Source of the DNA: UBA2279 sp041595875
Lineage (GTDB): Bacteria > Actinomycetota > Coriobacteriia > Anaerosomatales > Anaerosomataceae
NCBI GenBank assembly: GCA_041595875.1
Contig: JBFHJN010000001.1
Span: 62,001-126,000 of the forward strand
Length of the DNA: 64,000 nt
Reading direction: 5' to 3'
Under the pieces are notes generated by a model, which saw nothing but the letters and a program-made list of their open reading frames with translations, made no database searches and was not told the origin of the DNA. Of this stretch, positions 19,024-27,259 are shown one piece after another. Every line of letters begins with the position of its first letter. The stretch's first letter is position 1. The translations under genes were made by a program, and so were the position numbers.

Positions 19024-19070
19024 GCAAGGTACCTTGCACAACACGGTAGCGTGTGGTACAAGGTACATGG
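19024..19070 (+). promoter_or_regulatory. padR promoter with palindromic operators
   Basis: A perfect 14-base palindrome GCAAGGTACCTTGC (19024-19037) overlaps a -35 box TTGCAC (19034-19039); 17 bases later comes the -10 TACAAG (19057-19062), itself inside a second, imperfect copy of the core, ACAAGGTACATGG. PadR repressors often bind ATGT/ACAT-flanked palindromes over their own promoters, so two sites covering -35 and -10 fit autorepression of the downstream operon. Confidence 0.6.
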
Positions 19071-19112
19071 CACCGCACGAATGCAGTCGTGCGACTAGGA
19101 AGTAGGAACGTC

Positions 19113-19457
19113 ATGGCACCGGTGAACGAGACACGTATATCGCAGTTCCGCAAAGGCGTGGTCGAGCTGGCCATACTGGCGCTGCTCGACGCAGGCGAGC
19201 TGTATGGCGTGGAGATCGTGGACACGCTTGGCAAGGATCCCGCGCTGGCTATCTCGGCAGGCACGGTCTATCCGCTGCTCAGCCGCCTGAAGAAGGGTGG
19301 ACTCATCGACTCGGTATGGCGTGAATCGCCGGTTGGTCCGCCTCGGAAGTACTACCAACTCACGAAACGTGGGGAGACGGAGCTCACGATGATGGCCGCC
19401 GAGTGGGCGGGCGTCGTCGAGAGCATCCACAGACTGCTGGAGGCAAAGAAGTCATGA
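19113..19457 (+). CDS. PadR-family transcriptional regulator
   Basis: 114 residues from ATG 19113. The winged-helix region FRKGVVELAILALLDAGELYGVEIVDTL, the ISAGTVYPLLSRLKKGGLI recognition helix and the wing PPRKYYQLTKRGE are classic PadR features; the short C-terminal helix marks the subfamily-2 size. It heads an operon of five overlapping genes that encodes an ABC exporter, so it probably represses that exporter and senses its substrate or an envelope stress. The frame is open upstream to 19053 but that stretch covers the promoter. Confidence 0.9.
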   Translation: MAPVNETRISQFRKGVVELAILALLDAGELYGVEIVDTLGKDPALAISAGTVYPLLSRLKKGGLIDSVWRESPVGPPRKYYQLTKRGETELTMMAAEWAGVVESIHRLLEAKKS

Positions 19458-20383
19458 GCACGACAGAGCTCAGCCCGCAGGCGCGCGCACTGGTCGAGGA
19501 GTATCTGACCTCGGTACGGGATGCGCTTCGGGGCACCGACCTGCCGCGGAGCGAGATCCTGGTGGACCTGCGTACGCACATCGAGGAGGCTGTCGCCGGA
19601 AGCGATGGCTCCGTGGATGCAGTGCGCGCGATCATCGATGAGCTCGGCCCTGCCGCGCAGTACCGTGAGACCGCGGATGATACCGCCGAGACGAGCGTCA
19701 CCACCGGCGGGCGCGTGCTGGGCCTGCCGTACGACTTCTCGATGCCCACCACCGCGAAGTTCGCGGCACGCTGGTGGAACCCGGCAGACCCGCACGTCTT
19801 CGTGCCGCGTGTGTGGGGCATCGGCTGGTCGGTCAACTTTGCTGCCATCGCGGTGAAGCTGGGTTGGATGCGGCCGGATGACGAGGACACGACGCCGTTC
19901 ACCAATGTGCCGGACCGCGTGCTTCTGGCGGCTATGGCCGTGCCCACTCTCATCGCGTTGGCGGGCGTGCTCGCCATCGTGCTCGCATGGCAGTCGCTCC
20001 CGGCCGAGGTTCCCACGCACTGGGGTGCCGCGGGGCAGCCGGACCAGTGGGGCCCCAAGACCTCGTCGTTCGGATTCTTGCTGCTGATGGGGGCCGGGCC
20101 GGTACTTCTCGGCTGGGTGCAGGGCTTCCGCCGTGGCACGTCGCCCGTCGTGCGTGCCTTCTGGGCCGCCGGGACCGCGCTCTTCGCGACGCTGGGCACC
20201 GGGATCATCGCCGCGACCATCTACAGCGCGAACAGCGATGCACCCGCGTGGTGGATCTGGGTCGTGATCGTCGCCGGAGTGGCGCTGACGTTCGTGATGT
20301 TGTTGTTGATGTCGAGGCTGGGGCTGCGCGCCGAGTGGCGGCAGACATCGGAGCCTCGCGAGGATAAAGGGGAGGCACGATGA
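19454..20383 (+). CDS. Multi-pass membrane protein with HAAS, DUF5808-like and DUF1648-like regions
   Basis: 309 residues from ATG 19454, which overlaps the padR stop as ATGA. The N-terminal about 65 residues form a helical HAAS-type domain (ARALVEEYLTSVRDALRG ... IIDELGPAAQYRE), commonly encoded next to PadR genes. Then comes WWNPADPHVFVPRVWGIGWSVNF (DUF5808-like), and a membrane region with VPTHWGAAGQPDQWGPKTS as in DUF1648. About six hydrophobic helices are visible. The function is not known; linkage to PadR and an ABC exporter suggests a sensor or accessory part. Confidence 0.72.
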   Translation: MSTTELSPQARALVEEYLTSVRDALRGTDLPRSEILVDLRTHIEEAVAGSDGSVDAVRAIIDELGPAAQYRETADDTAETSVTTGGRVLGLPYDFSMPTTAKFAARWWNPADPHVFVPRVWGIGWSVNFAAIAVKLGWMRPDDEDTTPFTNVPDRVLLAAMAVPTLIALAGVLAIVLAWQSLPAEVPTHWGAAGQPDQWGPKTSSFGFLLLMGAGPVLLGWVQGFRRGTSPVVRAFWAAGTALFATLGTGIIAATIYSANSDAPAWWIWVVIVAGVALTFVMLLLMSRLGLRAEWRQTSEPREDKGEAR

Positions 20384-20721
20384 ACGCCGGATTCGATGAA
20401 CTTGCGGCGCTACCTGCACCTGTACTGATCGCGATGGGGGTTCTCTACGTCGTCCAGATCGGCCTGGCTGTCTATGCGCTCGTCGACCTGTGGAAGACAC
20501 CGGTGGAGCGCATCCAGCTTGGCAAGAAGTGGATATGGGTGCTCATCATTCTGTTCGTGAACATGATCGGCGCGATCATCTACCTGGTGGCGGGAAAGAA
20601 GCCCGCAGCAGTTGCCGATCCCTCGCGTCAGATGGCCGGGACGGGAGCCGGTGACGGTCCTGCGCCCGCGGACCGCGCTGCGGCGGCTGCCGATCTGCTG
20701 TACGGCTCCAAGGAGGACTAG
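20380..20721 (+). CDS. Small membrane protein with PLD-nuclease N-terminal-like (PLDc_N) domain
   Basis: 113 residues. Two hydrophobic helices (about 14-36 and 49-67) enclose the PLDc_N pattern YALVDLWKTPVERIQLGKKWIWVLIILFVNMIGAIIYL. An Ala/Gly/Pro-rich soluble tail follows. Such proteins occur in Gram-positive ABC-exporter operons and in phospholipase-D family N-termini; no catalytic HKD motif is present. The start overlaps the previous stop and the ABC ATPase begins 2 bases after the stop. Confidence 0.72.
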   Translation: MNAGFDELAALPAPVLIAMGVLYVVQIGLAVYALVDLWKTPVERIQLGKKWIWVLIILFVNMIGAIIYLVAGKKPAAVADPSRQMAGTGAGDGPAPADRAAAAADLLYGSKED

Positions 20722-20723
20722 CG

Positions 20724-21668
20724 ATGGCCGAGACGACCACAGGCGTGCCTGCGATCGAGATCGCAGGTCTGACCAAGGTGTACGGGAAGACGCGTGCACT
20801 TGATGGAGTGGACCTCGTGGTGCCGCAGGGCTCGGTCTTCGGCTTTCTGGGCCCCAACGGTGCGGGGAAGACCACGACTCTGCGAATACTCACGGGTCTG
20901 GCGGATCCCACGTCAGGGGCCGCCCGGATCCTCGGTCGCGACGTGACCGACGTGGACAACGATGTGCGGTCTGACATCGGCTTTCTGCCGGATGTCCCCG
21001 GCTTCTACCCGTGGATGACCGCACCCGAGTTCCTGAGGTTTGCGGGCGGTCTTTTCGGGCTGTCAGGTGACGCTCTCGAGGAGCGCGTGGAGGCGTTGCT
21101 CGGCCTGGCCGGCCTCACGGGCGTCAAACAGAAGGTAGGCGGCTATTCTCGCGGCATGAAGCAGCGTCTGGGTGTGGCGCAAGCGCTTATCAACTCGCCC
21201 AAGATCCTCATGCTGGATGAGCCCACCTCGGCGCTCGATCCCATCGGTCGCAAAGAGGTGCTCGACATGATAACGGCGCTTGCCGGCCGTACCACGGTGT
21301 TCTTCAGCACGCATATCCTCTCGGATGTCGAACGTGTCTGCGATACCGTGGCCATCCTGCACAAGGGTTCGGTGGTCACCCAGGCGCCGATAGGTGAGCT
21401 CAAGGAGCGCTATGGCGCTCAGAAGCTTGTGTTGGAAGTCACCGCTCAGACCGATGAGCTGGCAGCTCTGTTCGCTGCGGCGCCCTGGTGCGCCGGTGTG
21501 GAGCACACCAACGGCCGCGGACTCACGCTCACGGTGAGCGACATCGAGGCCGCGCGCGTCGCGGTGCCAGCCGAAGTGGTGGCGCGCGGCCTCGGCCTGA
21601 TTCGTCTGGAGGCCGGAGAGATCAGCCTTGAGGAAGTCTTCGTGGACCTGGTGGGAGGTGAGCAGTGA
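20724..21668 (+). CDS. ABC transporter ATP-binding protein (exporter type)
   Basis: 314 residues. Walker A is GPNGAGKTT, the signature is YSRGMKQRLG, Walker B is ILMLDEPT, and the switch His lies in VFFSTHILSDVERVCD. The roughly 90-residue C-terminal extension after the nucleotide-binding domain is usual for Gram-positive antibiotic or lantibiotic-type exporters. It should work with the permease encoded next, whose ATG overlaps this stop. Confidence 0.93.
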   Translation: MAETTTGVPAIEIAGLTKVYGKTRALDGVDLVVPQGSVFGFLGPNGAGKTTTLRILTGLADPTSGAARILGRDVTDVDNDVRSDIGFLPDVPGFYPWMTAPEFLRFAGGLFGLSGDALEERVEALLGLAGLTGVKQKVGGYSRGMKQRLGVAQALINSPKILMLDEPTSALDPIGRKEVLDMITALAGRTTVFFSTHILSDVERVCDTVAILHKGSVVTQAPIGELKERYGAQKLVLEVTAQTDELAALFAAAPWCAGVEHTNGRGLTLTVSDIEAARVAVPAEVVARGLGLIRLEAGEISLEEVFVDLVGGEQ

Positions 21669-22432
21669 TGGGCGGCTTTGGAACGTTTCTGCGCAAGGAG
21701 TTCACTGAGATCTTCAGGACATGGCGCATCTGGGTGCTGCCCGGTATCGTGCTCTTCTTCGCTGTCAGCGGCCCCGTCCTGACCAAGTTCACCCCGGAGC
21801 TGCTCAAGACCGTCACCACCGAGCAGCCCGGCGTGGTCATCCAGTTCCCTGACCCGACCTTCCTGCAAGCCTACTCAGAGTGGATAGCGAACCTGTCCCA
21901 GATCGTGCTGTTCGCCGCCATCATCATCTTCGGAGGAATGGTGTCAGGCGAGAAGAAGTCCGGCACGGCGACACTGGTGCTCACCAAGCCCATCACACGC
22001 ACCGCTTTCGTCCTGGCCAAGTTCGTCTCGAACCTGGCGTTGCTCACGGGCACGCTGGTTCTTGGCACCGCGGCGGTCTGGGGCATGACCTACGCGATGT
22101 TCGGTGAAGCGCCGCTTGAGCAGCTCCTGGTGAGCACGGGCTTGTTCCTGCTGCTGGGCATCTTGTTCCTCGGAGTGATGACGCTGTTCTCTTCGCTGGT
22201 GGATTCGCAGGCCGGCGCGGCGGGTCTGGGCATCCTCGTGCTGGTGGTCCTGTCCCTGCTCGGCATGTGGGGACCGGCGCTGGACTACACTCCGGCCGGC
22301 ATGATGTCAGCGTCCGTCTCTTATCTTGCCGATAAGGACCCGTCGCTGCTGTGGCCGGCGCTGACCACGGTCGTCACGACCGCGCTTGCATTGGCCGGCG
22401 CAGCGTTCATCTTTGAGCGACGTGAGCTGTGA
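21665..22432 (+). CDS. ABC-2-type transporter permease
   Basis: 255 residues with six predicted membrane helices. It starts FGTFLRKEFTEIFRTWRIWVLPGIVLFF and contains SGEKKSGTATLVLTKPITRTAFVLAKF, a hallmark of ABC-2 permeases of the GldF/NosY kind. It forms the membrane half of the exporter with the preceding ATPase. Substrate unknown. It is the last gene of the PadR operon; a strong hairpin follows. Confidence 0.9.
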   Translation: MMGGFGTFLRKEFTEIFRTWRIWVLPGIVLFFAVSGPVLTKFTPELLKTVTTEQPGVVIQFPDPTFLQAYSEWIANLSQIVLFAAIIIFGGMVSGEKKSGTATLVLTKPITRTAFVLAKFVSNLALLTGTLVLGTAAVWGMTYAMFGEAPLEQLLVSTGLFLLLGILFLGVMTLFSSLVDSQAGAAGLGILVLVVLSLLGMWGPALDYTPAGMMSASVSYLADKDPSLLWPALTTVVTTALALAGAAFIFERREL

Positions 22433-22468
22433 TGTGCGGGCGACAAGCCGCGACTCATCGCTGACACG

Positions 22469-22492
22469 AAGGGCCCGCTACGGCGGGCCCTT
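22469..22492. terminator. Bidirectional terminator between convergent operons
   Basis: AAGGGCCCGC and GCGGGCCCTT form a perfect 10-bp stem around the tetraloop TACG. It lies between the exporter operon (+ strand) and the rubrerythrin gene (- strand). A T-rich edge on both sides (TTCC, and TTCG on the reverse) lets it serve both. Confidence 0.78.
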
Positions 22493-22515
22493 CCGCAGTT
22501 CTTGTGGGTGTCAGA

Positions 22516-23046
22516 CTAGACGTAGCCCTTTGCGAGGTCGTCCAGCACGATATGATCGGCCTCAACAGCGCTCACAGCTTCCCAGACCTCTTTCAACCGA
22601 TGGTTGGTCGCCCTGGCCGCGAACTCGGCGTAGAGGGCCGTTGCGCGGTTCTCACGGGTGCGTGACTCCTCGATATCGGACGCCCAGGACCCGGTCGTCT
22701 CGCCGGGCGTCATCAGGTCGGCGGGCTTGCTCACCTTCGCCAGTTTGCAGAACACCGAGCAGTGCTCGGCCTCCACTTTGGCCAGCCGCTTGTAAGCGGA
22801 GCGCAGCGTGTCGTTGTCCTTGCGCTCAGCCATCCCCAGGTAGAAACGCGTGTTGGCGCGTTCAAGCTCGATGGAGCTCTCCAGGTCGACGCGTTCCATC
22901 TCGGTGACGGGGACATCGTTCAGGCCCGCAGGGTACTCCTCGGGCATGATCATGAACTCTTCATGCGCACCGCAAAACGGGCAGTTGGCCGGGGCCTCGT
23001 ATCCAAGGTAGGTCTCGCCGCAGATGCGGCAGCGGTACATCTTCAT
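22516..23046 (-). CDS. Rubrerythrin-family protein with N-terminal rubredoxin-like domain
   Basis: 176 residues. The first about 35 residues hold two Cys-x2-Cys knuckles (YRCRICGETY and NCPFCG) forming a rubredoxin-like iron site, followed by a ferritin-like four-helix diiron domain with repeated Glu and ExxH (LERANTRFY, KVEAEHCSVF, AVEADHIVLD). The rubredoxin-first order is that of 'reverse' rubrerythrins, which act as peroxidases in anaerobes. GAAAGGA lies just before the ATG. It probably detoxifies hydrogen peroxide. Confidence 0.88.
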   Translation of the reverse strand: MKMYRCRICGETYLGYEAPANCPFCGAHEEFMIMPEEYPAGLNDVPVTEMERVDLESSIELERANTRFYLGMAERKDNDTLRSAYKRLAKVEAEHCSVFCKLAKVSKPADLMTPGETTGSWASDIEESRTRENRATALYAEFAARATNHRLKEVWEAVSAVEADHIVLDDLAKGYV

Positions 23047-23070
23047 GCGCGGTTCCTTTCAGCGGGGTGG

Positions 23071-23583
23071 TCAGGGCAAGTCGAGCGCATCGGCCACGGC
23101 GGCGCCGAAGTCGCGTGCCGCCTCGGGACCGTTGCCGGTGATGATCAGGCCGTCTACCTCCACAGGAGCGCCGGTCCAGATGGCGCCGTGCCCCCGGAGG
23201 TCGTCCTCCTGGCTGGCGAAAGCGGTCGCATGAACACCGCCGAGAAGTCCGGCGTGCGCCAGTACCGATGGGGCGATGCAGATAGCGGCCACGACCTTGC
23301 CGTCAGCGTGCATCGCGTGGACGAGCCCGTGCGCGTAGTGGTCGTCGAAGTAGATCTTGGATCCGGCGCCGCCAACGAAGATCACCGCGTCATAGTCCGC
23401 AGGGTCCGCCTCGGCAAGCGCCACCTCCGCGCGTGCGACCATGCCGAGCTTGCCCATGCACGGTCCGGGCGCCACGCTCCCGGTCACCACCGCTGCGCCG
23501 CGCGCCTCCAAGACCTCGCGCGGATGCGCGTACTCTTCGTCACGGAACTGCTCGGGAGCGATGATCATGAGGACCGTCTTCAC
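23071..23583 (-). CDS. DJ-1/PfpI-family protein
   Basis: 170 residues from a GTG start preceded by AAGGAG. The class I glutamine-amidotransferase-like fold is seen in KTVLMIIAPEQFRDEEY, FVGGAGSKIYF and the nucleophile elbow AAICIAPSVLAHAGLL with its reactive Cys. The family includes deglycase/glyoxalase-type and chaperone enzymes and uncharacterised members. An upstream in-frame ATG at 23604 lacks a ribosome-binding site. It lies 24 bases upstream of the rubrerythrin gene on the same strand, which hints at a shared oxidative-stress role. Confidence 0.85.
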   Translation of the reverse strand: MKTVLMIIAPEQFRDEEYAHPREVLEARGAAVVTGSVAPGPCMGKLGMVARAEVALAEADPADYDAVIFVGGAGSKIYFDDHYAHGLVHAMHADGKVVAAICIAPSVLAHAGLLGGVHATAFASQEDDLRGHGAIWTGAPVEVDGLIITGNGPEAARDFGAAVADALDLP

Positions 23584-23735
23584 TGCTTCTCCTTCGGACT
23601 CCACCAGGCACTCCGTCCACTATATACCCCGGATGTGACAGGATTCGGGGCGCGTAGTTGGTGTCAGTGTGTCGCGCTATACTCTCCCACAACAAGTGTT
23701 CATCTGGCGTAACGTGGCGGTTGCAGGGGGTTGCC

Positions 23736-25892
23736 ATGCAAGGAAGGTGGGGAAGCGGCAAGCTGGCCGGATACGTGGTCGGCGCCGTGGTCGTTGTCGT
23801 CGGCGCTGCACTGCTTGTGTGCGAGAGCTTCGTCACGGACCCGCAGCTTGCCTACGGCCTCGAGCAGTCGCTGATCGCCATCGTCATATGCGCAACGGCG
23901 GGCATTTCGGCCGGGCTTGCCCTGCGCGCTACCGGCGCCGAGGGCAGGCTGTGGCTGCTGAGTGCGGCAGCGTTCGCGTCTGTGTTCGTCAGCCAGGTCT
24001 ACTGGACCTGGTCTGTCATGGCCAGGGGCATGATGCCCGAGCCGCTTTCGATCTCGAATGTCTTCGACCTGATGGCTGTCGGGTTCTTCGTTGCGCTGGT
24101 CGTGGCGTTGATCCCGGGGCAGGGGCGGAGGCTCACGGTGTGGAGGTGGGCCGTCGATGCCACGGGCGTGCTGCTCATCGCCGTTGTCCTGATCTACGTC
24201 TTCGTCATCGCGCCGTGGTTCCACGATGCCGGTGACACGGTGTGGGCGGCGGTCATCGGTTCAGTCTACGCGGCGTTCGGAGTCGTGCTCTTCCCTGCGA
24301 CGATCACGCATTTCTTCGGGCCGAAGCTTCGTCTGTGGCGGGTGTGGGAGCACCTGCTGACCTGGGGACTCGTCGCCTTCGCCGCGGGGATGATCCTGTG
24401 GCCGGCGCAACGGGCAGCTCTGGTGCAGGGTAGCTCGTGGGGCTCGGGCCTTGTCGACCTGATGTGGGGAGCCGGCATGCTCCTCGTGTTCGCTGCGGCG
24501 GTCTATCGCCTTGACTCCGATGAGCGTTGGATGGTCGGGCCGGCGGGGGCGGCCCGCTCCGGGGGCGGATATGTGTCCAATCTCGTCATCTCGCTGGTGT
24601 TCACATCCACCATCCTCGCCCTCGGCTTCCAGGCTGTGCGCGGCGGCTCGGCTGCGGTAGGCGCAGAGACCCTGCTTTCGCTTGCCGCGGGCGTCTCACT
24701 TCTGTTCGCGGTCCGCTCTCTTCTCGCGGCCATGGAGGCGCGCGAGCGCTTGGCGTACGCGGGTGTGGACTCCGCCACTGGCGCGGGGGACTACCGGCGA
24801 TACGGAGAGGTCTTGGCGGACACTGTGGCTCATGCGGCCCGCTATGGATCTGTCATGAGCCTGGCGGTGATCAACGTCGATCACTTCGATCGTTTCCGCG
24901 ACGTTCATGGTCTGGATGAGTCCATCGCGCTGCTCAGAGAGGTTGCCGCCCAGGCTACGCAGTCATGTGAGAGCGCTGGTGCGGTGTTCAGGGTGAGCAT
25001 CGGTGGGTTCGCCCTGGTGCTTGAGAACCGGAGTGCGGCGCAGGCATCGAGGATCGTGGCTGACATCGGCGAGGGGCTGGATCACCGGTATGCGGCCGGT
25101 GACACCCGGCTGACGCTTTCTGCCGGCATCTCGGAGTTCCCAAAGGATGCGGGGGATGCAAAGGAACTGGGAAGCCATGCTGCTGCTGCGCTTCGCTGGG
25201 CCGAGGTGAACGGCGGCAACCGGGTGGTCGAATATGACGAGACCGTCGCCACCAGCGGCATGCTCCTTGAGTGCGGCCGGGGGATGGGGCAGCGTTCGCA
25301 AGAGTGCCTGAACACCATCGCCATAGTCACTGATGCCCGGTATGAGGGAACGGTGGACCATTCCATAAGGACTGCGGGTCTTGCGGTGATGGTGGCGCGG
25401 GAGCTCGGTCTGGATGATGTCTGCATACGATCGCTTGAGCAGGCCGCCCTTCTTCATGACCTGGGGATGGTCGTCGTATCGGACTCGATCATCGCCACCG
25501 CCGGGCCGTTGAGCGATCGGCAATGGGAGAACATCTACGAGCATCCCGCCCTGGGGGAGAGGATGATCGCTGCTGCAGGGCTTGAGGACGTCGCACGTAT
25601 CGTGCGGTCACACCACGAGCACTGGGACGGGTCCGGATATCCGGATGGTCTTCGCAAAGGGGACATACCGATCGAGTCCAGGATACTCGCATTGTGCGAG
25701 GCGTTCGACGCGATGACGTCGCCTCGACCGTATCGCGCCGCACTCTCGGTCTCTGCGGCTTTGCAGCAGATAGACCTGGGCATGGGCATTCAGTTCGATC
25801 CCATGGTTGCGGAGACGTTCATACGGGCGATAAGCCGAGACGACCTGCTCGGCCCGGGGCTGAAGCAGGTCGTCACCGGAGTCGGTCTGTAA
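23736..25892 (+). CDS. Membrane protein with degenerate GGDEF and intact HD-GYP domain
   Basis: 718 residues. About nine hydrophobic segments fill residues 8-330. A GGDEF-fold domain follows (about 355-500), but the catalytic loop reads SIGGFAL instead of GG(D/E)EF, so it cannot be an active cyclase. The C-terminal HD-GYP phosphodiesterase domain is complete: DHSIRTAGL, LLHDLGMV, the HHEHWDGSGYPDGL signature and LALCEAFDAMTSPRPYR. HD-GYP enzymes degrade cyclic-di-GMP. The ATG at 23736 with AGGGGG upstream is preferred over the longer frame. The ligand of the membrane part is unknown. Confidence 0.9.
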   Translation: MQGRWGSGKLAGYVVGAVVVVVGAALLVCESFVTDPQLAYGLEQSLIAIVICATAGISAGLALRATGAEGRLWLLSAAAFASVFVSQVYWTWSVMARGMMPEPLSISNVFDLMAVGFFVALVVALIPGQGRRLTVWRWAVDATGVLLIAVVLIYVFVIAPWFHDAGDTVWAAVIGSVYAAFGVVLFPATITHFFGPKLRLWRVWEHLLTWGLVAFAAGMILWPAQRAALVQGSSWGSGLVDLMWGAGMLLVFAAAVYRLDSDERWMVGPAGAARSGGGYVSNLVISLVFTSTILALGFQAVRGGSAAVGAETLLSLAAGVSLLFAVRSLLAAMEARERLAYAGVDSATGAGDYRRYGEVLADTVAHAARYGSVMSLAVINVDHFDRFRDVHGLDESIALLREVAAQATQSCESAGAVFRVSIGGFALVLENRSAAQASRIVADIGEGLDHRYAAGDTRLTLSAGISEFPKDAGDAKELGSHAAAALRWAEVNGGNRVVEYDETVATSGMLLECGRGMGQRSQECLNTIAIVTDARYEGTVDHSIRTAGLAVMVARELGLDDVCIRSLEQAALLHDLGMVVVSDSIIATAGPLSDRQWENIYEHPALGERMIAAAGLEDVARIVRSHHEHWDGSGYPDGLRKGDIPIESRILALCEAFDAMTSPRPYRAALSVSAALQQIDLGMGIQFDPMVAETFIRAISRDDLLGPGLKQVVTGVGL

Positions 25893-25896
25893 CCGG

Positions 25897-27144
25897 CTAC
25901 TCTTCGTGATCCTCGCTCAGTAGCGTACCGGGCACGTAGTTCTCGGCCGCGGTGCGATCGGTCTGCCATAGGTCCACCCAGGCGCGGGCTTCTCCCGGTG
26001 ACACGCCGTAGAGCTCGGTGGAGTCCTTGAGCGCACGGGACTGGTCGTCTGCCGGAATCCCGAAGATGTCGGTGATCGTCTCGGCGGGTATCCCGGTCGC
26101 TTCAGTGATCTCGTTCCAGCGTGTCGATCCCCGGATCAGTCCGGTATCCACAAACGACCCTTCGCCACCACCGTTGCCGCTGCCTTGACCGGCCGCCGAA
26201 CCGGACTCCTGGGCAAGCGTCGGCTTCGTGATGCTGAAGTCGCCGGTGATGCTGCCCAGCAGGATCGCTGCAGTGAAGATGGCAACCACCGAACCTGTCA
26301 TGGCGAGAGGGGAGAGGCGCGTTCCACTGGCGGTGCTTATCTCCAGCGTGTCTTTGACGGGACAGGCGGTCACGCACTCGTTGCAGTTGATGCACTCTGC
26401 GCTGTTGATGACATCCGCGGAGGAGACCTCGATGTTGACGGGACAGGCTTTGTCACACAGTGTGCAGTCGATGCATGTCTCGGCGTTCCGGCGGATCTTG
26501 AAGAGGCTGAACCTTGAGATGAGGCCCAGGAAGGCGCCCATGGGGCATGCGTACTTGCAGAAGAAGCGGTCGTAGAGCATCGACCCCGCCATCGACACCG
26601 CAAGGACACCGAAGCCGAAGGCGTACTCGGCCACCTCGGCCGTGGTCAGGTGCATGTAGGCCACCCACGGGTCGTAACTGCGCATGACCAGCGTGCTCGT
26701 GGCCCACGTGATGGAGAGGAATCCGAGCAAGACGCCGTACTTGAACAGGCGCGCCACGCGATCCAGACTCTTCGGCATCGTCAGTCGCTTGCCGCGCATC
26801 AGCTTGCGGCCGATCGCGCCAAACCCCTCTTGAAGCGCCCCAAGCGGGCAGAGCTGCCCGCAAAACGAGCGTCGGAACACAACGGCGGTGCCCAAGACGG
26901 CTCCAAGGAGCACCAGGCTCGACATCGCGATCTTGCGGATGAGCACGCCGCTAGTGATGAACGAGGCGAGTGTCTCCAGACCACCGAAGGGGCACAGCGC
27001 GTCCACGCCCTGGGGTTTGTTGACGGCAAGCACCTGGTGCAGATAGCCGATGACCGTGATGGCTGTCAGTACCGTTGCAAGCACGATCCATCTGACTATC
27101 CGGGCCCTTGAGCGCGGCCCTCTGGGTGCTTTGTCGATCGCCAC
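25897..27144 (-). CDS. Membrane polyferredoxin (NapH/CcoG-like) with C-terminal extension
   Basis: 415 residues from the GTG at 27144, which has GGAGGT 4 bases before it; GTG 27174 is another option. About five membrane helices carry two membrane-edge Cys motifs (FCGQLCPLGA and FCKYACPMGA), then two [4Fe-4S] ferredoxin motifs, CIDCTLCDKACP and CINCNECVTACP. After one more helix there is a Gly/Ser linker and an about 60-residue helical tail. NapH-like proteins carry electrons across or along the membrane. No terminal reductase is nearby, so its partner is unknown. Confidence 0.85.
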   Translation of the reverse strand: MAIDKAPRGPRSRARIVRWIVLATVLTAITVIGYLHQVLAVNKPQGVDALCPFGGLETLASFITSGVLIRKIAMSSLVLLGAVLGTAVVFRRSFCGQLCPLGALQEGFGAIGRKLMRGKRLTMPKSLDRVARLFKYGVLLGFLSITWATSTLVMRSYDPWVAYMHLTTAEVAEYAFGFGVLAVSMAGSMLYDRFFCKYACPMGAFLGLISRFSLFKIRRNAETCIDCTLCDKACPVNIEVSSADVINSAECINCNECVTACPVKDTLEISTASGTRLSPLAMTGSVVAIFTAAILLGSITGDFSITKPTLAQESGSAAGQGSGNGGGEGSFVDTGLIRGSTRWNEITEATGIPAETITDIFGIPADDQSRALKDSTELYGVSPGEARAWVDLWQTDRTAAENYVPGTLLSEDHEE

Positions 27145-27259
27145 ATCCACCTCCGGTTCGATGACTTCGTTCACAAAATCACAGAGTGCGCAGCAACAGT
27201 CTTGCAAGAGGAGGTGAACGCGAAGCGAACGAGATGTGAAGCTCCAGTGAAGAGCACGG

